From NCBI GenBank assembly GCA_019856515.1, contig CP082230.1, positions 682,001-746,000 on the forward strand: a stretch of DNA of 64,000 nt, written 5' to 3'. This document shows, one piece after another, positions 42,089 through 51,772 of this stretch (within the stretch, counting starts at the first letter, position 1; each line of letters opens with the position of its first letter). Under the pieces are notes generated by a model, which did not search any database, had not been told where the DNA came from, and was given only the letters and a program-made list of their open reading frames with translations. The translations under genes were made by a program, and so were the position numbers. This DNA comes from Prolixibacteraceae bacterium (lineage in GTDB: Bacteria > Bacteroidota > Bacteroidia > Bacteroidales > Prolixibacteraceae).

Positions 42089-43482
42089 CTATGCATATAT
42101 CTTAGTTAGGCGATACAGGAAAAATGGTATATCCGTAACGCCTCTTTGTGTGGCTCTAAAAGCCTTTGTTTTGGCATTAAATGCTTCTGCAGAAGCATTT
42201 GCACTTCTATTTTCAAAAAAGTTTAATATATCTGAGTAGTGACTAAAAATAATGTTTGATATTCTATTAAAAGTATCAAAACATGCTACATCATTAAACC
42301 ATCTTGCTCGTTTCGTGTAGGCAACTTTCTTTTCTTCTGTATGAGAAAAGATCATTCTCAATTTATGGGTTAAGTTATTTGACTTTTCCAGATTAGGATA
42401 TAATTCAAACAGGATGGAAGCTCTTTACGTCTGCTTCTCTTTCCATTTATCCCTTGATTTAAATAAAAGGGGCTATTTCCGAGATTTGGTGGGTAACCAT
42501 TTAGCGTTGTAACCAAATCATCAATGCAACGCTATATTCTCCAATTAAATTACGATAAACAGACCATCGTTTAGTGTAGGTTTAAGCTTTTTGAACCCGC
42601 AGCTATAATATTCTCATCAAAAATATCACGAACATATATCGTTATGGTTTGTTAACTCTTTTGCATCACCAAACTTATATCATGACAATAGAATATTGAT
42701 CTATTAAACATTTTTGATGAAGCAACTATCAATGAAGTATCCTTGAAGTATCAATAAACTACGAAGGAAACCCTATCTAAGATGTTGGTTATTTTCTAAA
42801 GTAGAAGCACTTTTTCTATCCAAGTTATCATAAGAACCATGAACCACCTTAATGAGGTAATTCATGACCTTTATGTACCTTCTTAGGAACACGCAGCTCG
42901 AGCTTGGAAACAGAATCGATTGCAATCACACTACTGTATTCTTAATGCCACATATCACCTTCACCAAATCTAGTAACATAGAAGAGTTTAGATCCCTATT
43001 AAAGCAGTGCAATTATTGGACAACACATTCAAGATTGAAGAAGATAACGAAGCATTGAAATAGTATCCTAAAGGATACGACCTACTAGATTAAGACATTT
43101 TAGATAAATAGAGTTCTTTACGATTTTTCCCCATTGCTCCAACCATATCTAAGGTAACTCCCTTTACATAGTCTCTTGTGTTTGAGGGGATCTGTTTGAT
43201 AACCTTTATAATATCTTCAGCGTTGGTTCCTTCAATTATGGCTACAATACTTCCTTTTTTGTTGGTAAGGATTGTATATAACTCACCATTGCAAAGGCTT
43301 GTTTCATCAAGACTCAAATACTCTCCACAATTGGCTGGAAATAGAAGCCATTTATCTGCCTGGTCTTTTTGATCCCAATCATGATAATCACTTAAATGTT
43401 TGTTGTACTGTTCACCTAGATATGTTCCATCAATATAATAGAACTTTTCAAGACTATTGCTACTGATCGGGTATGAGTCCAA
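42089..43482 (-). pseudogene. Decayed ISAon1-type transposase (ISL3 family)
   Basis: Read on the minus strand. The 5' part (43090-43482) carries LSLDETSLCNGELYTILTNKKGS and TLDMVGAM, the first two DDE aspartate blocks. It then leaves frame: the next residues (GKIVKNSIYLK) continue in another frame just upstream of 43090. The 3' part (42089 to about 42480) has PLLFKSRDKWKEKQT, RASILFELYPNLEKS, then ENRSANASAEAFNAKTKAFRATQRGV and FFLYRLTKIYA, the hallmark C-terminus, interrupted by stops and a frameshift near 42420-42480. The roughly 600 bp between them is longer than the ~300 bp expected and does not align, so an insertion or rearrangement is likely. Inactive. Confidence 0.85.
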
Positions 43483-43488
43483 GTAATC

Positions 43489-43830
43489 CTAAAAAAAAGA
43501 AGCAAACTCTTTAGTCATTCGTGTTCCCTCTACTAAATTATCCCAATTTCTTGTGATGACTTTACCAGATGTCTCCTTAGTCCATTTTCGACGTCTAATA
43601 TGCAAATATACAGTCTTGTTTCTTAATGGAAAATCTTCAATGGTTATCTCTGGTAGAAATCCTTTAGAGGTTAGTTTTTCATCAATGTATTCCTCAGAAA
43701 TAATATTCTTTTCATCTAGATAAATGTCAACTTGTGACGAATGATCAACAATATTGACCATATCAAATACTTAAATATTTCCTTAGGAAGAATTAACTCT
43801 GCAAGTAGTGATATTACTTTTTGTAGACGC
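43489..43830 (-). pseudogene. Decayed ISAon1-type transposase N-terminal region protein
   Basis: Minus-strand residues DIYLDEKNIISEEYIDEKL, FLPEITIEDFPLRNKTVYLHIRRRKW and GTRMTKEFASFF match the small first protein of ISAon1-type elements. A missing T near 43766 splits the start: SLLAELILPKEIFKY lies in one frame and DMVNIVDHSS in the next. No start codon was found for the upstream part. At the 3' end a run of eight T (43491-43498 as A) precedes a stop, and residues resembling the continuation (DYLDSYP) follow in the same frame. Confidence 0.8.
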
Positions 43831-43852
43831 TATTTAAGGCCGAGACATCACT

Positions 43853-43893
43853 CAAAAAAGAGGAGATACTACACCTATAGCATCTCCTCTTTT
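43853..43893 (-). terminator. Terminator of the PUR-domain gene
   Basis: Perfect 12-bp stem (43856-43867 / 43882-43893), 14-nt loop, T-tract on the minus strand. Confidence 0.88.
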
Positions 43894-43917
43894 ATTAACA
43901 TTTTTGGGAAATAGCAT

Positions 43918-44280
43918 CTATTCCACAATAGAAGTCACCTCTCCTTTTCGATGTACTCTTACACGACTCTTTTCACTACGAGGGTTTTTCTCTAAATAAG
44001 ATTCCATGAAATTTGCAACATTATCAATTTTTTCACGAAATTCCTCCATATCTTCTTGATATAAATAAACCTTATATTTATCATAGTAAAACTTACCATC
44101 TTGATCTACTTTCTTCTTACTCTCTGTTAGTACAACATAAGGGTCATCATAGCGTGTCTTTTTCACATCTAGAAAATATGTACGATTACCTGCCTTTACA
44201 ACCTGAGAGTAGAGATCTTCGTGTCTAACACTGTCTCTATCTGCTTCCATTTTTGAGTCTATTTTTCGTTCATCCTTCAT
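43918..44280 (-). CDS. PUR-alpha-like DNA/RNA-binding protein (DUF3276)
   Basis: 120 residues, cytosolic. The single PUR repeat has the order YSQVVKAGNRTYFLDVKKTR, YVVLTESKKK, YDKYKVYLYQEDMEEFREKIDNV, which matches DUF3276, the bacterial relatives of Pur-alpha. Family members bind single-stranded nucleic acids, and the Borrelia homologue BpuR regulates mRNA. The flanks are charged and probably disordered. Monocistronic, with a TATATTTG promoter box 33 nt upstream and a strong terminator. Confidence 0.88.
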   Translation of the reverse strand: MKDERKIDSKMEADRDSVRHEDLYSQVVKAGNRTYFLDVKKTRYDDPYVVLTESKKKVDQDGKFYYDKYKVYLYQEDMEEFREKIDNVANFMESYLEKNPRSEKSRVRVHRKGEVTSIVE

Positions 44281-44312
44281 AATTCCTCCATTTAAGAAAT
44301 AGATTAGTATTT

Positions 44313-44320
44313 CAAATATA
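44313..44320 (-). promoter_or_regulatory. -7 box of the PUR-domain gene
   Basis: TATATTTG on the minus strand, 33 nt upstream of the ATG. Confidence 0.45.
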
Positions 44321-44539
44321 AAAATATTTTTTCTATTTAACTTTTATTGACAGTAAATATTATAAAGATTTTTGTCACTTAATTTATTTATAGAGAACTG
44401 GAATAAGAACAATAACACCTAACTCACCTGATGAACAACACAATTCGGATTAACATCAACATTAATTCATCACACATTTATTTACACTCACAATTATATT
44501 ACATCACAACAAACAATACTAAAGTAACATTTAAGGGAT

Positions 44540-44567
44540 AAAAAAGGCCATCTAAAGTTAGACAGCC
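44540..44567 (-). terminator. Terminator of the DUF6624 gene
   Basis: Stem GGC..TCTAA / TTAGA..GCC with internal mismatches, then a T6 tract on the minus strand. Confidence 0.6.
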
Positions 44568-44594
44568 GTATTTAAACTAAAGAGTTGTCACTAA

Positions 44595-45527
44595 TTAATA
44601 GGCAGCCCAGATATCATCTCCATAAAGAAGATACTTCTCAACAGTTGTCAGTCCCATATCCGCTCTATAATCATTAATTTTATCACGATTTTCCACACGA
44701 TATAATCCTTTATGAACTCCATCGATATCTACTAGTTGGGTACCATATTTTTGAGGTTGGTCGTTATAGACACACAGACGATCATAAATATAAGCATAAA
44801 GGTACCATGAAGTCTCATTATGAATACAAGACTCCTTGATATAAGGTAAATACTTTTCAATTTGTTCCTTTGATCCTTGATAAACAATCATTGCTGCTGT
44901 TAAAGTAGCATTCTTTCCTAACTGACTGTTTTTAGGCCAGCCATTTTCAGTAACATAATGCTCTAAGAACACATACTGTTCCCTCTGTAATCGATCTTTA
45001 ATTCGATCAAAGAATCTCGAAATTGAGGATTCGCCAAGACCAGAAAGTTTTGCCACATTACTGTTGTAACTTAGAACCTCCCACTCAGCACGCATTCGCC
45101 ATAACTTTCTAGATGTATCTAAATCCTTATATTTACCATGATTATTTTCAGATTTCAGAATCACGTTATTAGCAAAAGCATTCCAGGTATCACCTTCCCA
45201 GAAATAATAAAAAGCTGGGTCTCTAAGCACTTTTACGGAGTTATTTGAAGCATACGCAATACTTAAATAACGAAAAGTAGAATCCTTTTTACCATCTAAT
45301 GCATATGCCCTTGCCACTAAATAAGCTCTTAACTCTTTAGCAGATCTAGAAATTTGAGCATTATAATCTTTCTTATAACCTTCAATAGCTTTTTTAGTAT
45401 TTCCGATCTCTAAATAACGATCGGATATTGATTTGGTTTGAGCAAAGCTAACATTCATACCAATTAATTGCATAATCGTCAAGAATAGTAAAATTCTCGG
45501 ACTTCTCATCTTTTTTGTTTTTGTCAT
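44595..45527 (-). CDS. Secreted DUF6624 domain protein
   Basis: 310 residues with a signal peptide ending MNVSFAQT. The N-terminal half looks TPR-like (ISDRYLEIGNTKKAIEGYKKDY, ELRAYLVARAYALDGKKDSTFRYLSIAYA). The C-terminal part matches DUF6624: FLEHYVTENGWPKNSQLGKNA, AAMIVYQGSKEQIEKYLPYIKES, and YIYDRLCVYNDQPQKYGTQ. The family has no known activity. The second methionine (45509) is an equally good start. Monocistronic. Confidence 0.72.
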   Translation of the reverse strand: MTKTKKMRSPRILLFLTIMQLIGMNVSFAQTKSISDRYLEIGNTKKAIEGYKKDYNAQISRSAKELRAYLVARAYALDGKKDSTFRYLSIAYASNNSVKVLRDPAFYYFWEGDTWNAFANNVILKSENNHGKYKDLDTSRKLWRMRAEWEVLSYNSNVAKLSGLGESSISRFFDRIKDRLQREQYVFLEHYVTENGWPKNSQLGKNATLTAAMIVYQGSKEQIEKYLPYIKESCIHNETSWYLYAYIYDRLCVYNDQPQKYGTQLVDIDGVHKGLYRVENRDKINDYRADMGLTTVEKYLLYGDDIWAAY

Positions 45528-45700
45528 TTTATTTGCAATATTATTTCTTTACGATTTAATGGCACTAATTCCTTTTTAATTAGTACCAAAACAGATGGGA
45601 AAATTACACTCCCATATTACTTTTAAAATCATATAAGAGGATAGCATACTAACTGTTTTAAGTTATGGTATTTAATATCACAACTTTACATTAAACCATA

Positions 45701-45734
45701 AAAAACCTCATCCACTAAAAAATAGAGGATGAGG
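45701..45734 (-). terminator. Terminator of the RND efflux operon
   Basis: CCTCATCC / GGATGAGG perfect 8-bp stem, loop of about 13 nt, T6 tail on the minus strand. Confidence 0.88.
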
Positions 45735-45760
45735 CAAAACACAAATAGACTGAGCAAAAT

Positions 45761-47077
45761 CTATTTTGAAGAATATTCTGCGATTACGCCTCCTGTAATA
45801 GTTACAAGATCAACGTAAGATAGTTGCAATTTATATAAAGCATTTAAGTGAGCTGTCTGAGCATTTAAGTACATCACCTGAACATCTCTAAAATTGAATG
45901 AATTGATCGCGCCAGAGCGAAATTTTTGCTTTGAGATATCAAGATTCAATTTTGATGCTTTAACCTGCTCCGATGCAAGTTTTAGTAACTCCTTATTCAC
46001 CTCATACAGATCATAGTATTGACTTAGCTGATTAGATAAAGAGATCTTCATATCATCAATTTTTAGATCGGAAATATCTTTATTAATGTTTGCAATTTGA
46101 ATGGCTCTTTTACGATTTCCACCATTAAAAAGATTATAGCTTAATTTCAATGAAACAGAAGGAGAAGTACTCCATCCTTGTGATCCAGTAGGAATTGGCG
46201 GATCCACCTTGCTATATGCTTCTGTCACTGCAGCATTAAACGAAATTTTTGGGAACATGTTTGCTTTGGCCAGGCCTTGCTCATCAACCATTAACTTTTG
46301 ATTAATATATTGATTTTTCAAGTTATTGTTATCACGATACATCTTGTCTACGAGATCAGACATTACAAAGTCTTTATCTTTTGCTTTTAAGTCTCCAACA
46401 ATTTGCCATGACACCTTACTTGCATCTGATCCCATCACGTAGTAGAGATTTCTACGAGCATTTTTAGCATTGACTTTTTGTGAAAGATAGTTTCCTTGAT
46501 CTTCTAACCATGCATTTTGTGCTTGAAGTAGATCATACTTAGTTGATGAACCTATTTCTGTGAGCCTTTGAGATTGATCATATCGATCTTTTGACAGTTT
46601 CATCATATCTTGTTGAACATCTGTCTTCTCTTGTTCAATAAGAGCCAGATACCATGCTGAAATAATTTTCCTAATTGCATCTTCAACAACAACTGCAGCT
46701 TGACCTCCGGATAAATTATCAAGATCTTGCAATTTTTGTTTTGTTATATTTACCCGAAAACCATCAAACAAAACCCATTCAAGATTAACAGAACTACTCG
46801 CATTGTAGTTTGTCATGTCATCGCTAGAAGACCTGTATGTCGGGGATGCAGAACCTGAAGCATTAAAAGAGATGGTAGGAAATCGTCCTGCATTTCCCCA
46901 ATGGTTATTGATCCCTGCGATATCTCTATTCTTATTTGCTATCTGAATATCGAAATTATTTTTTAGTCCTATTTCAATTGCCTGTTCTAAAGAAAGAGCA
47001 TCTTGTGCTTTCCCCACAAATGAGGAAAGCAACAATAGATAGATACCTGAAAAACAATATATTATTTTCTTTAACAT
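45761..47077 (-). CDS. TolC family outer-membrane efflux protein
   Basis: 438 residues with a signal peptide (ending FVGKAQD). Two repeated outer-membrane-factor halves with the usual LEQAIEIGLKNNFDIQIANKN opening, long coiled-coil helices, and the barrel strand WVLFDGFRVNITKQKL mirrored by LKLSYNLFNGGNRKRAIQ. It forms the exit duct of the tripartite pump encoded just upstream (12-bp gap to the RND gene). Last gene of the operon. Confidence 0.93.
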   Translation of the reverse strand: MLKKIIYCFSGIYLLLLSSFVGKAQDALSLEQAIEIGLKNNFDIQIANKNRDIAGINNHWGNAGRFPTISFNASGSASPTYRSSSDDMTNYNASSSVNLEWVLFDGFRVNITKQKLQDLDNLSGGQAAVVVEDAIRKIISAWYLALIEQEKTDVQQDMMKLSKDRYDQSQRLTEIGSSTKYDLLQAQNAWLEDQGNYLSQKVNAKNARRNLYYVMGSDASKVSWQIVGDLKAKDKDFVMSDLVDKMYRDNNNLKNQYINQKLMVDEQGLAKANMFPKISFNAAVTEAYSKVDPPIPTGSQGWSTSPSVSLKLSYNLFNGGNRKRAIQIANINKDISDLKIDDMKISLSNQLSQYYDLYEVNKELLKLASEQVKASKLNLDISKQKFRSGAINSFNFRDVQVMYLNAQTAHLNALYKLQLSYVDLVTITGGVIAEYSSK

Positions 47078-47089
47078 GATCCTTTTTAA

Positions 47090-50000
47090 TTATAATTCAA
47101 AATCATTTTCATTACGATCATCTTCGATCTCTTTAGCCATAGAAACCTCCAATGCTTCTGACACTTTTTGATCTCTAACAGCTGTTTCTACACTTTCAGG
47201 AGTAGCATCAGTATCACCTTTCAGATGTGCGTACACAAGTCTAAATTTATTTGCAACAGTAACGTATACAGGAAGAACGGTTAAAATAAAGAATGTTCCA
47301 ATCAAAATACCATAAGCTAAAGAGATAGCCATTGGCTTAATAAACACCGTATCACTACTCGTTTCACGAATAAGAGGAAATAGACCAGCAGTTGTTGTAA
47401 TGGTAGTCAACATAATTGGTCTGAATCGAGATTTTGCAGCTTCAATGATAGACGGCGTCATATGAAAACCTCGTTTTAAATTTTGATTATATCGATCTAA
47501 AAGAACAACCGCATCATTTATGATAGTACCAGATAAAGCAACCATTCCCCATAAGCTCATTGATGAAAATGCGATCCCTTCAATAAAGTGGCCCCATAAA
47601 GCTGCAATAATTCCAAATGGAATCATGGCAACAATCATCATTCCTTGAGTGAATGATCTAAAAAATATAATTAGAATTATCAGGATTAAGAAGAAAGCGA
47701 CACCAAAGGAAATAACGATGTTACTAGCCTCATCTGTCGTATCCTTAACCTGACCTTGGTGCATGTATGTAACGCCTTGATGTGCTGCCATTATTTTTGG
47801 AAGAACTTCATTCTCAATTTTCTCTAAAACAGGTGGCACTGATTCACTCTCATCAACCATATAAGCATCTACACGTATTTCAACCTTTCCATTAAAGTGA
47901 TTTATTGATGTCAATCCTCGTTGTATACTTAAATCAGCTAACTCAACCAAAGGATACATTCCTTTAGAAGTATTAATCATCATCTTTTCTAGTTGACCGA
48001 CAGTTCTTCTGTTTTCTATAGGGTAACGAACATAAAACCATATTTCGTCACGACCTTTTTGAATCCGTTGTGATAGCCCTCCATAGAATGATTTACGAAC
48101 TTGATTCATCAGAGAAACTTCATTAAGACCTAAAGCATAAGCCGCAGGTTTTAATTTTACAATGACCTCCTGTGTACCAATCTGGTTATTATCCATAATA
48201 TTGTACAAAGAAGAGAACTTTGCCAGCTCACTCTTGAAGTCTTCAGTAGCATTTTCTAATTCGTCTTTATCACTCCCCATCAAACTTATTGAGACAGGGG
48301 CTCCAAAGCGATTACTTGCACCAACCGTAAATTTATATGCATCCTTAATCTTTCCTACCTTTTTTGAGATAGCTAGCTTAATCATATGTGAACTCATCTT
48401 CGAATCGTCTAGTTTTCGAAGGAAAACTCGCATGTTACCCGTATTTGAACCAGACTCTGTTCCGTTAAAAGCCCAACCCGTATTTAATGCAATACTCTCT
48501 ATAGGTAACTCTTCCTTATAATCATTAGCCAGCTCTTGATTAACCTCTTCGACCTTCGTTGAGATCATTCTTAAACGTTCAAGAGTAACTCCCTCATTAA
48601 CCCCAGGTTTTAAACATAAATCAATAACAAAGTTATCTTCAGAGACTGCAGGAAAAATAGTTGTTGCAATTCGACCACTTGTCAATAGCCCTACGGTAAT
48701 AATTATAATGGCAGTAAAAACACTAATCGATATAGCCTTATATTTTAATAGTAGTTGTAATAAAGGCAAATATAATCGATCTCTAAGACCAAAAATTAGT
48801 TTATCAAAAAAGTTTCGAACTTTTCCATACCAACTATCCTTTTTTAATGGCTTTAAGACTGTTTCTGAAGCAAGGTGTCCTGGCAAAACAAACATTCCTT
48901 CAAATAAAGAGAAAATTAAACACAAGACAACAATAGCAGCCATCTCATACATCATCTCTAAACTACCTTGAATGAAGAATAGTGGACAAAATGCAATAAT
49001 AGTAGTACTTACAGATGTTAATACCGCTGGAATTACCTCTAAAGTACCATCAATAGCAGCTCTTCGAGGACTTTTACCCATCTCAAAGTGAGTAAATATA
49101 TTCTCTCCTATCACAATACCATCATCTACAAGAATCCCGACAATTAAGATCATACCAAACACCGAAATAAAGTTAATGGTAACACCTAACATATTTGCTA
49201 CGATAAACATTCCCAAAAAGGACGAAGGGATTCCCCATGCAACCCATAAGGATAAACGAAAACTAAGGAACACACTCAAAGCAATGACTACAAGGATCAT
49301 TCCCATTAATCCATTACTATATAAAATTCCTAATTGAGCATCAAGAGAGTCTCGAAAGTCACGAACAATCTTAATATTCATATCTTTGTTCGCCTCATTA
49401 TATTCGTCACAATAGTTTAAAATATAGTCAGATATTTTTTGTAAATCTTCTGTTCTTAATTTCTCGATTACAAAAAAAGCTGAACGATCTCCATCAACAA
49501 ATGATTTACGTGGAATATCTTCAAATTGATAATGAACTTCTGCAACATCTTTAATTCTAACTAGGTCGCCATTAATATTGGACCTAACTACAATATTCTC
49601 TATATCATCGATACGTGTCGATCGTTCACGAGCATTAATTTTTATCTCTTCACGATGGTTCTTTATCAGTCCAGCATACATATCAACATTATTGTTTGAA
49701 ATAGCATTCTGAACATCTTGAAAGGTCATTTGATACCTACGCAACATTGATTCATCCACTTCTACAGACATCTCCATTCTAGATGGATAACCATAAATAG
49801 TAATCTGTGATACTAAACCAGAAGCACGTAAATCATCTTCTACTTTTTGTGCTCGCTCTTTGAGCTTCATCAAATCATTTTCCTTTGAGCTCAACTTCAT
49901 AAACAAAGCAATAGTCTTCGTCTTCTGTTTCGCCACTACAGGCTTCTCGGCATTCGCTGGAAAATTACTAATCCCGTCAACCGTATTCTTTACATCCGTA

Positions 50001-50317
50001 AGAACTTCATCTACATTATAATCATTCTCAACAATAACTGTAACTACGGCACTATTCTCTCTTGAAACAGATGAAAATTCTTTCATTCCTACTGTTCCTC
50101 GCAGAGCATCTTCAATAACTGAAGTAACTCCTTCATCCATCTCCTTTGGAGTTGCACCTTGATAAGTCACGGATACAGTGATCGTATGAGATTCAATCAG
50201 TGGGAAAGATGCTTTCTTCATTAAGGACATCGATATTCCGCCCAACAAGAGCAAGGACATAATGATGACCTTTCCATAAAATGGATATTTTACAAAAAGT
50301 GATAATATTTTTTTCAT
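47090..50317 (-). CDS. RND family efflux transporter permease (HAE/AcrB type)
   Basis: 1075 residues, the expected size for an inner-membrane RND pump with 12 helices and two periplasmic porter regions. The proton-relay aspartate pair is present in VGILVDDGIVIGEN (TM4), followed by the conserved GKSPRRAAIDGTLEVIPAVLTS block. The second half has FSSMSLWGMVALSGTIINDAVVLLD and RFRPIMLTTITTTAGLFPLI. The DD pair and overall pattern favour drug/metabolite (HAE-like) over heavy-metal pumps. Substrate unknown. It lies between the MFP gene (22-bp gap) and the TolC gene. Confidence 0.95.
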   Translation of the reverse strand: MKKILSLFVKYPFYGKVIIMSLLLLGGISMSLMKKASFPLIESHTITVSVTYQGATPKEMDEGVTSVIEDALRGTVGMKEFSSVSRENSAVVTVIVENDYNVDEVLTDVKNTVDGISNFPANAEKPVVAKQKTKTIALFMKLSSKENDLMKLKERAQKVEDDLRASGLVSQITIYGYPSRMEMSVEVDESMLRRYQMTFQDVQNAISNNNVDMYAGLIKNHREEIKINARERSTRIDDIENIVVRSNINGDLVRIKDVAEVHYQFEDIPRKSFVDGDRSAFFVIEKLRTEDLQKISDYILNYCDEYNEANKDMNIKIVRDFRDSLDAQLGILYSNGLMGMILVVIALSVFLSFRLSLWVAWGIPSSFLGMFIVANMLGVTINFISVFGMILIVGILVDDGIVIGENIFTHFEMGKSPRRAAIDGTLEVIPAVLTSVSTTIIAFCPLFFIQGSLEMMYEMAAIVVLCLIFSLFEGMFVLPGHLASETVLKPLKKDSWYGKVRNFFDKLIFGLRDRLYLPLLQLLLKYKAISISVFTAIIIITVGLLTSGRIATTIFPAVSEDNFVIDLCLKPGVNEGVTLERLRMISTKVEEVNQELANDYKEELPIESIALNTGWAFNGTESGSNTGNMRVFLRKLDDSKMSSHMIKLAISKKVGKIKDAYKFTVGASNRFGAPVSISLMGSDKDELENATEDFKSELAKFSSLYNIMDNNQIGTQEVIVKLKPAAYALGLNEVSLMNQVRKSFYGGLSQRIQKGRDEIWFYVRYPIENRRTVGQLEKMMINTSKGMYPLVELADLSIQRGLTSINHFNGKVEIRVDAYMVDESESVPPVLEKIENEVLPKIMAAHQGVTYMHQGQVKDTTDEASNIVISFGVAFFLILIILIIFFRSFTQGMMIVAMIPFGIIAALWGHFIEGIAFSSMSLWGMVALSGTIINDAVVLLDRYNQNLKRGFHMTPSIIEAAKSRFRPIMLTTITTTAGLFPLIRETSSDTVFIKPMAISLAYGILIGTFFILTVLPVYVTVANKFRLVYAHLKGDTDATPESVETAVRDQKVSEALEVSMAKEIEDDRNENDFEL

Positions 50318-50339
50318 ATTATGAATTCAATCTTTTGTC

Positions 50340-51452
50340 TTATTGGATTAGTGGGTTGACTTTCATTCCATCGTAAGCTTTGATCAAAGATTCGATTATT
50401 ACAATGTCGTTATTGGCAAGACCATTAACGTACATATAGTCTTCGTTCTTATAAACGACATTTACCGTTTTTTTCTGAATCTTATCTCCTTTAACGATAT
50501 ACATGTGATTTCCTTTAAATACAGACTCCCTCGGAACTGCCATCACATCTTGAAGTAAATTGTTACCAAACTTCACGTCAACATATTCCCCAGAGAATAA
50601 ATTATGTCCTTGGTACGATAAATAAATATTTTGACTCTGTGTATTACTATCCACAAATGATGCTTTACGAAGCACGCTTGCTTGAAAACTGTGACCATTA
50701 TCCTCAAAAATTGTCACATTATCTTTCACATGAACTTTCGCAGCATCTTTTGTCAACACTGGTACAATAATCTCATAATTATCAGTTCTAATGATATTTG
50801 CCACTGCTGACCCTGGGGATGTTATACTGCCGACCTCTTTATTTACAGTGACATATGCACCATTAAATGGAGCTCGAACAATATATTTAGTAAGAGTAAT
50901 TTCCATCTTTCTAATATCATAGTAATCCCCTAATATATTCTTAGAAGCCATGTAAACTTTTTCTTTCAAAGAGTTCGTTTTTGGCAAACTAGGCAAGGAT
51001 TTATCAACTTCAATTTGCTCAAAAAATTCATTCCACTTTTGAAACTCATCAGGAAAATCAATATAAATATCAGCTAAAACGACTGAAAGTGATTTTAAGA
51101 ATCGACTTTTAGAAGCCCTTATAGAGGCCCTATAATCATCATTAAACACTTTAAAAAGGATTGTTCCTTTGCGAAAACTATTCCCTTCTTTTAATGGTGC
51201 ATTTCCAGCAATCAAACGACCTTGAACTTCTGCACCAAGTTGCACTACAGCATTCGAGTTTACACGACCTGAATATAAAAAAGGAACCTCTTGATCTTCA
51301 AAAATAGCTCTCTTACATTTCACACCGTAAATCGTTTCGGACTTTGTCTTCTTTTTTGGGCTCTCTTTTGTAGAATTGAGCAGCATAAATAATCCCATAC
51401 CACCTAGGACTATACCCAAAGCAATTAATACACCAACAACTTTTCTCTTCAT
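50340..51452 (-). CDS. RND efflux periplasmic adaptor (membrane fusion protein)
   Basis: 370 residues. An N-terminal anchor helix (VVGVLIALGIVLGGMGLFMLLN) is followed by the lipoyl-like half-motifs (VQLGAEVQGRLIAGNAPLKEGNSFRKG and YIVRAPFNGAYVTVNKEVGSITSPGSAVANI), then the beta-barrel and membrane-proximal domains (FSGEYVDVKFGNNLLQDVMAVPRESVF). No lipobox, so it is membrane-anchored. First gene of the MFP-RND-TolC operon and divergent from the LytS/LytTR pair. Confidence 0.93.
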   Translation of the reverse strand: MKRKVVGVLIALGIVLGGMGLFMLLNSTKESPKKKTKSETIYGVKCKRAIFEDQEVPFLYSGRVNSNAVVQLGAEVQGRLIAGNAPLKEGNSFRKGTILFKVFNDDYRASIRASKSRFLKSLSVVLADIYIDFPDEFQKWNEFFEQIEVDKSLPSLPKTNSLKEKVYMASKNILGDYYDIRKMEITLTKYIVRAPFNGAYVTVNKEVGSITSPGSAVANIIRTDNYEIIVPVLTKDAAKVHVKDNVTIFEDNGHSFQASVLRKASFVDSNTQSQNIYLSYQGHNLFSGEYVDVKFGNNLLQDVMAVPRESVFKGNHMYIVKGDKIQKKTVNVVYKNEDYMYVNGLANNDIVIIESLIKAYDGMKVNPLIQ

Positions 51453-51772
51453 AACAATTAATACACAATTAATATAATTACATCATCAACAATCATACTT
51501 TAACGATCTACTTAGATTATAACTTATCTAAGAAATCATGTCAAATATTCGATTTCTTTTATCAAGTCCAAAAAGAATTCAATAAATGATCTACTTTCTT
51601 CAAAAAGCGGCTTTTTTTCCCACGAATTGGGTTATACTCCTACTTTTTGCCCTTCATTGAACAAAACCTGCCACTGATTGAAAACAGAGATGATAAAATG
51701 GATTAGAGATCCAAATAAACTATATTTGCGAAATCGAAGAAAATTTTAAAATATTAAATTATATCTATCATT
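51453..51772. promoter_or_regulatory. Divergent regulatory region between efflux operon and two-component genes
   Basis: 320 bp, AT-rich, no gene. A TATATTTG box at 51721-51728 probably serves the histidine kinase. Repeats for LytTR binding were not identified with confidence. Confidence 0.5.
51721..51728 (+). promoter_or_regulatory. -7 box of the histidine kinase gene
   Basis: TATATTTG, 44 nt upstream of the kinase ATG. Confidence 0.45.

Larger units (their letters stand above)
42089..43830 (-). mobile_element. Remnant of an ISAon1-type (ISL3 family) insertion sequence
   Basis: Two-gene IS layout: N-terminal region protein (43489 to about 43830) followed by the DDE transposase (42089-43482), both broken by frameshifts and stops. 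I could not find convincing terminal inverted repeats or a target duplication, so the limits are only those of recognisable coding sequence. It lies between a terminator-closed operon and the PUR-domain gene without disrupting either. Confidence 0.8.
44281..44594. other. Intergenic region with promoter and terminator
   Basis: Holds the -7 box at 44313-44320 and the terminator of the DUF6624 gene at 44540-44567. Nothing else was recognised. Confidence 0.5.

Noticed and set aside
42864..43058. Plus-strand open frame of 64 codons inside the IS remnant
   Set aside because: It lies antisense to decayed IS sequence, and the product resembles nothing recognisable.
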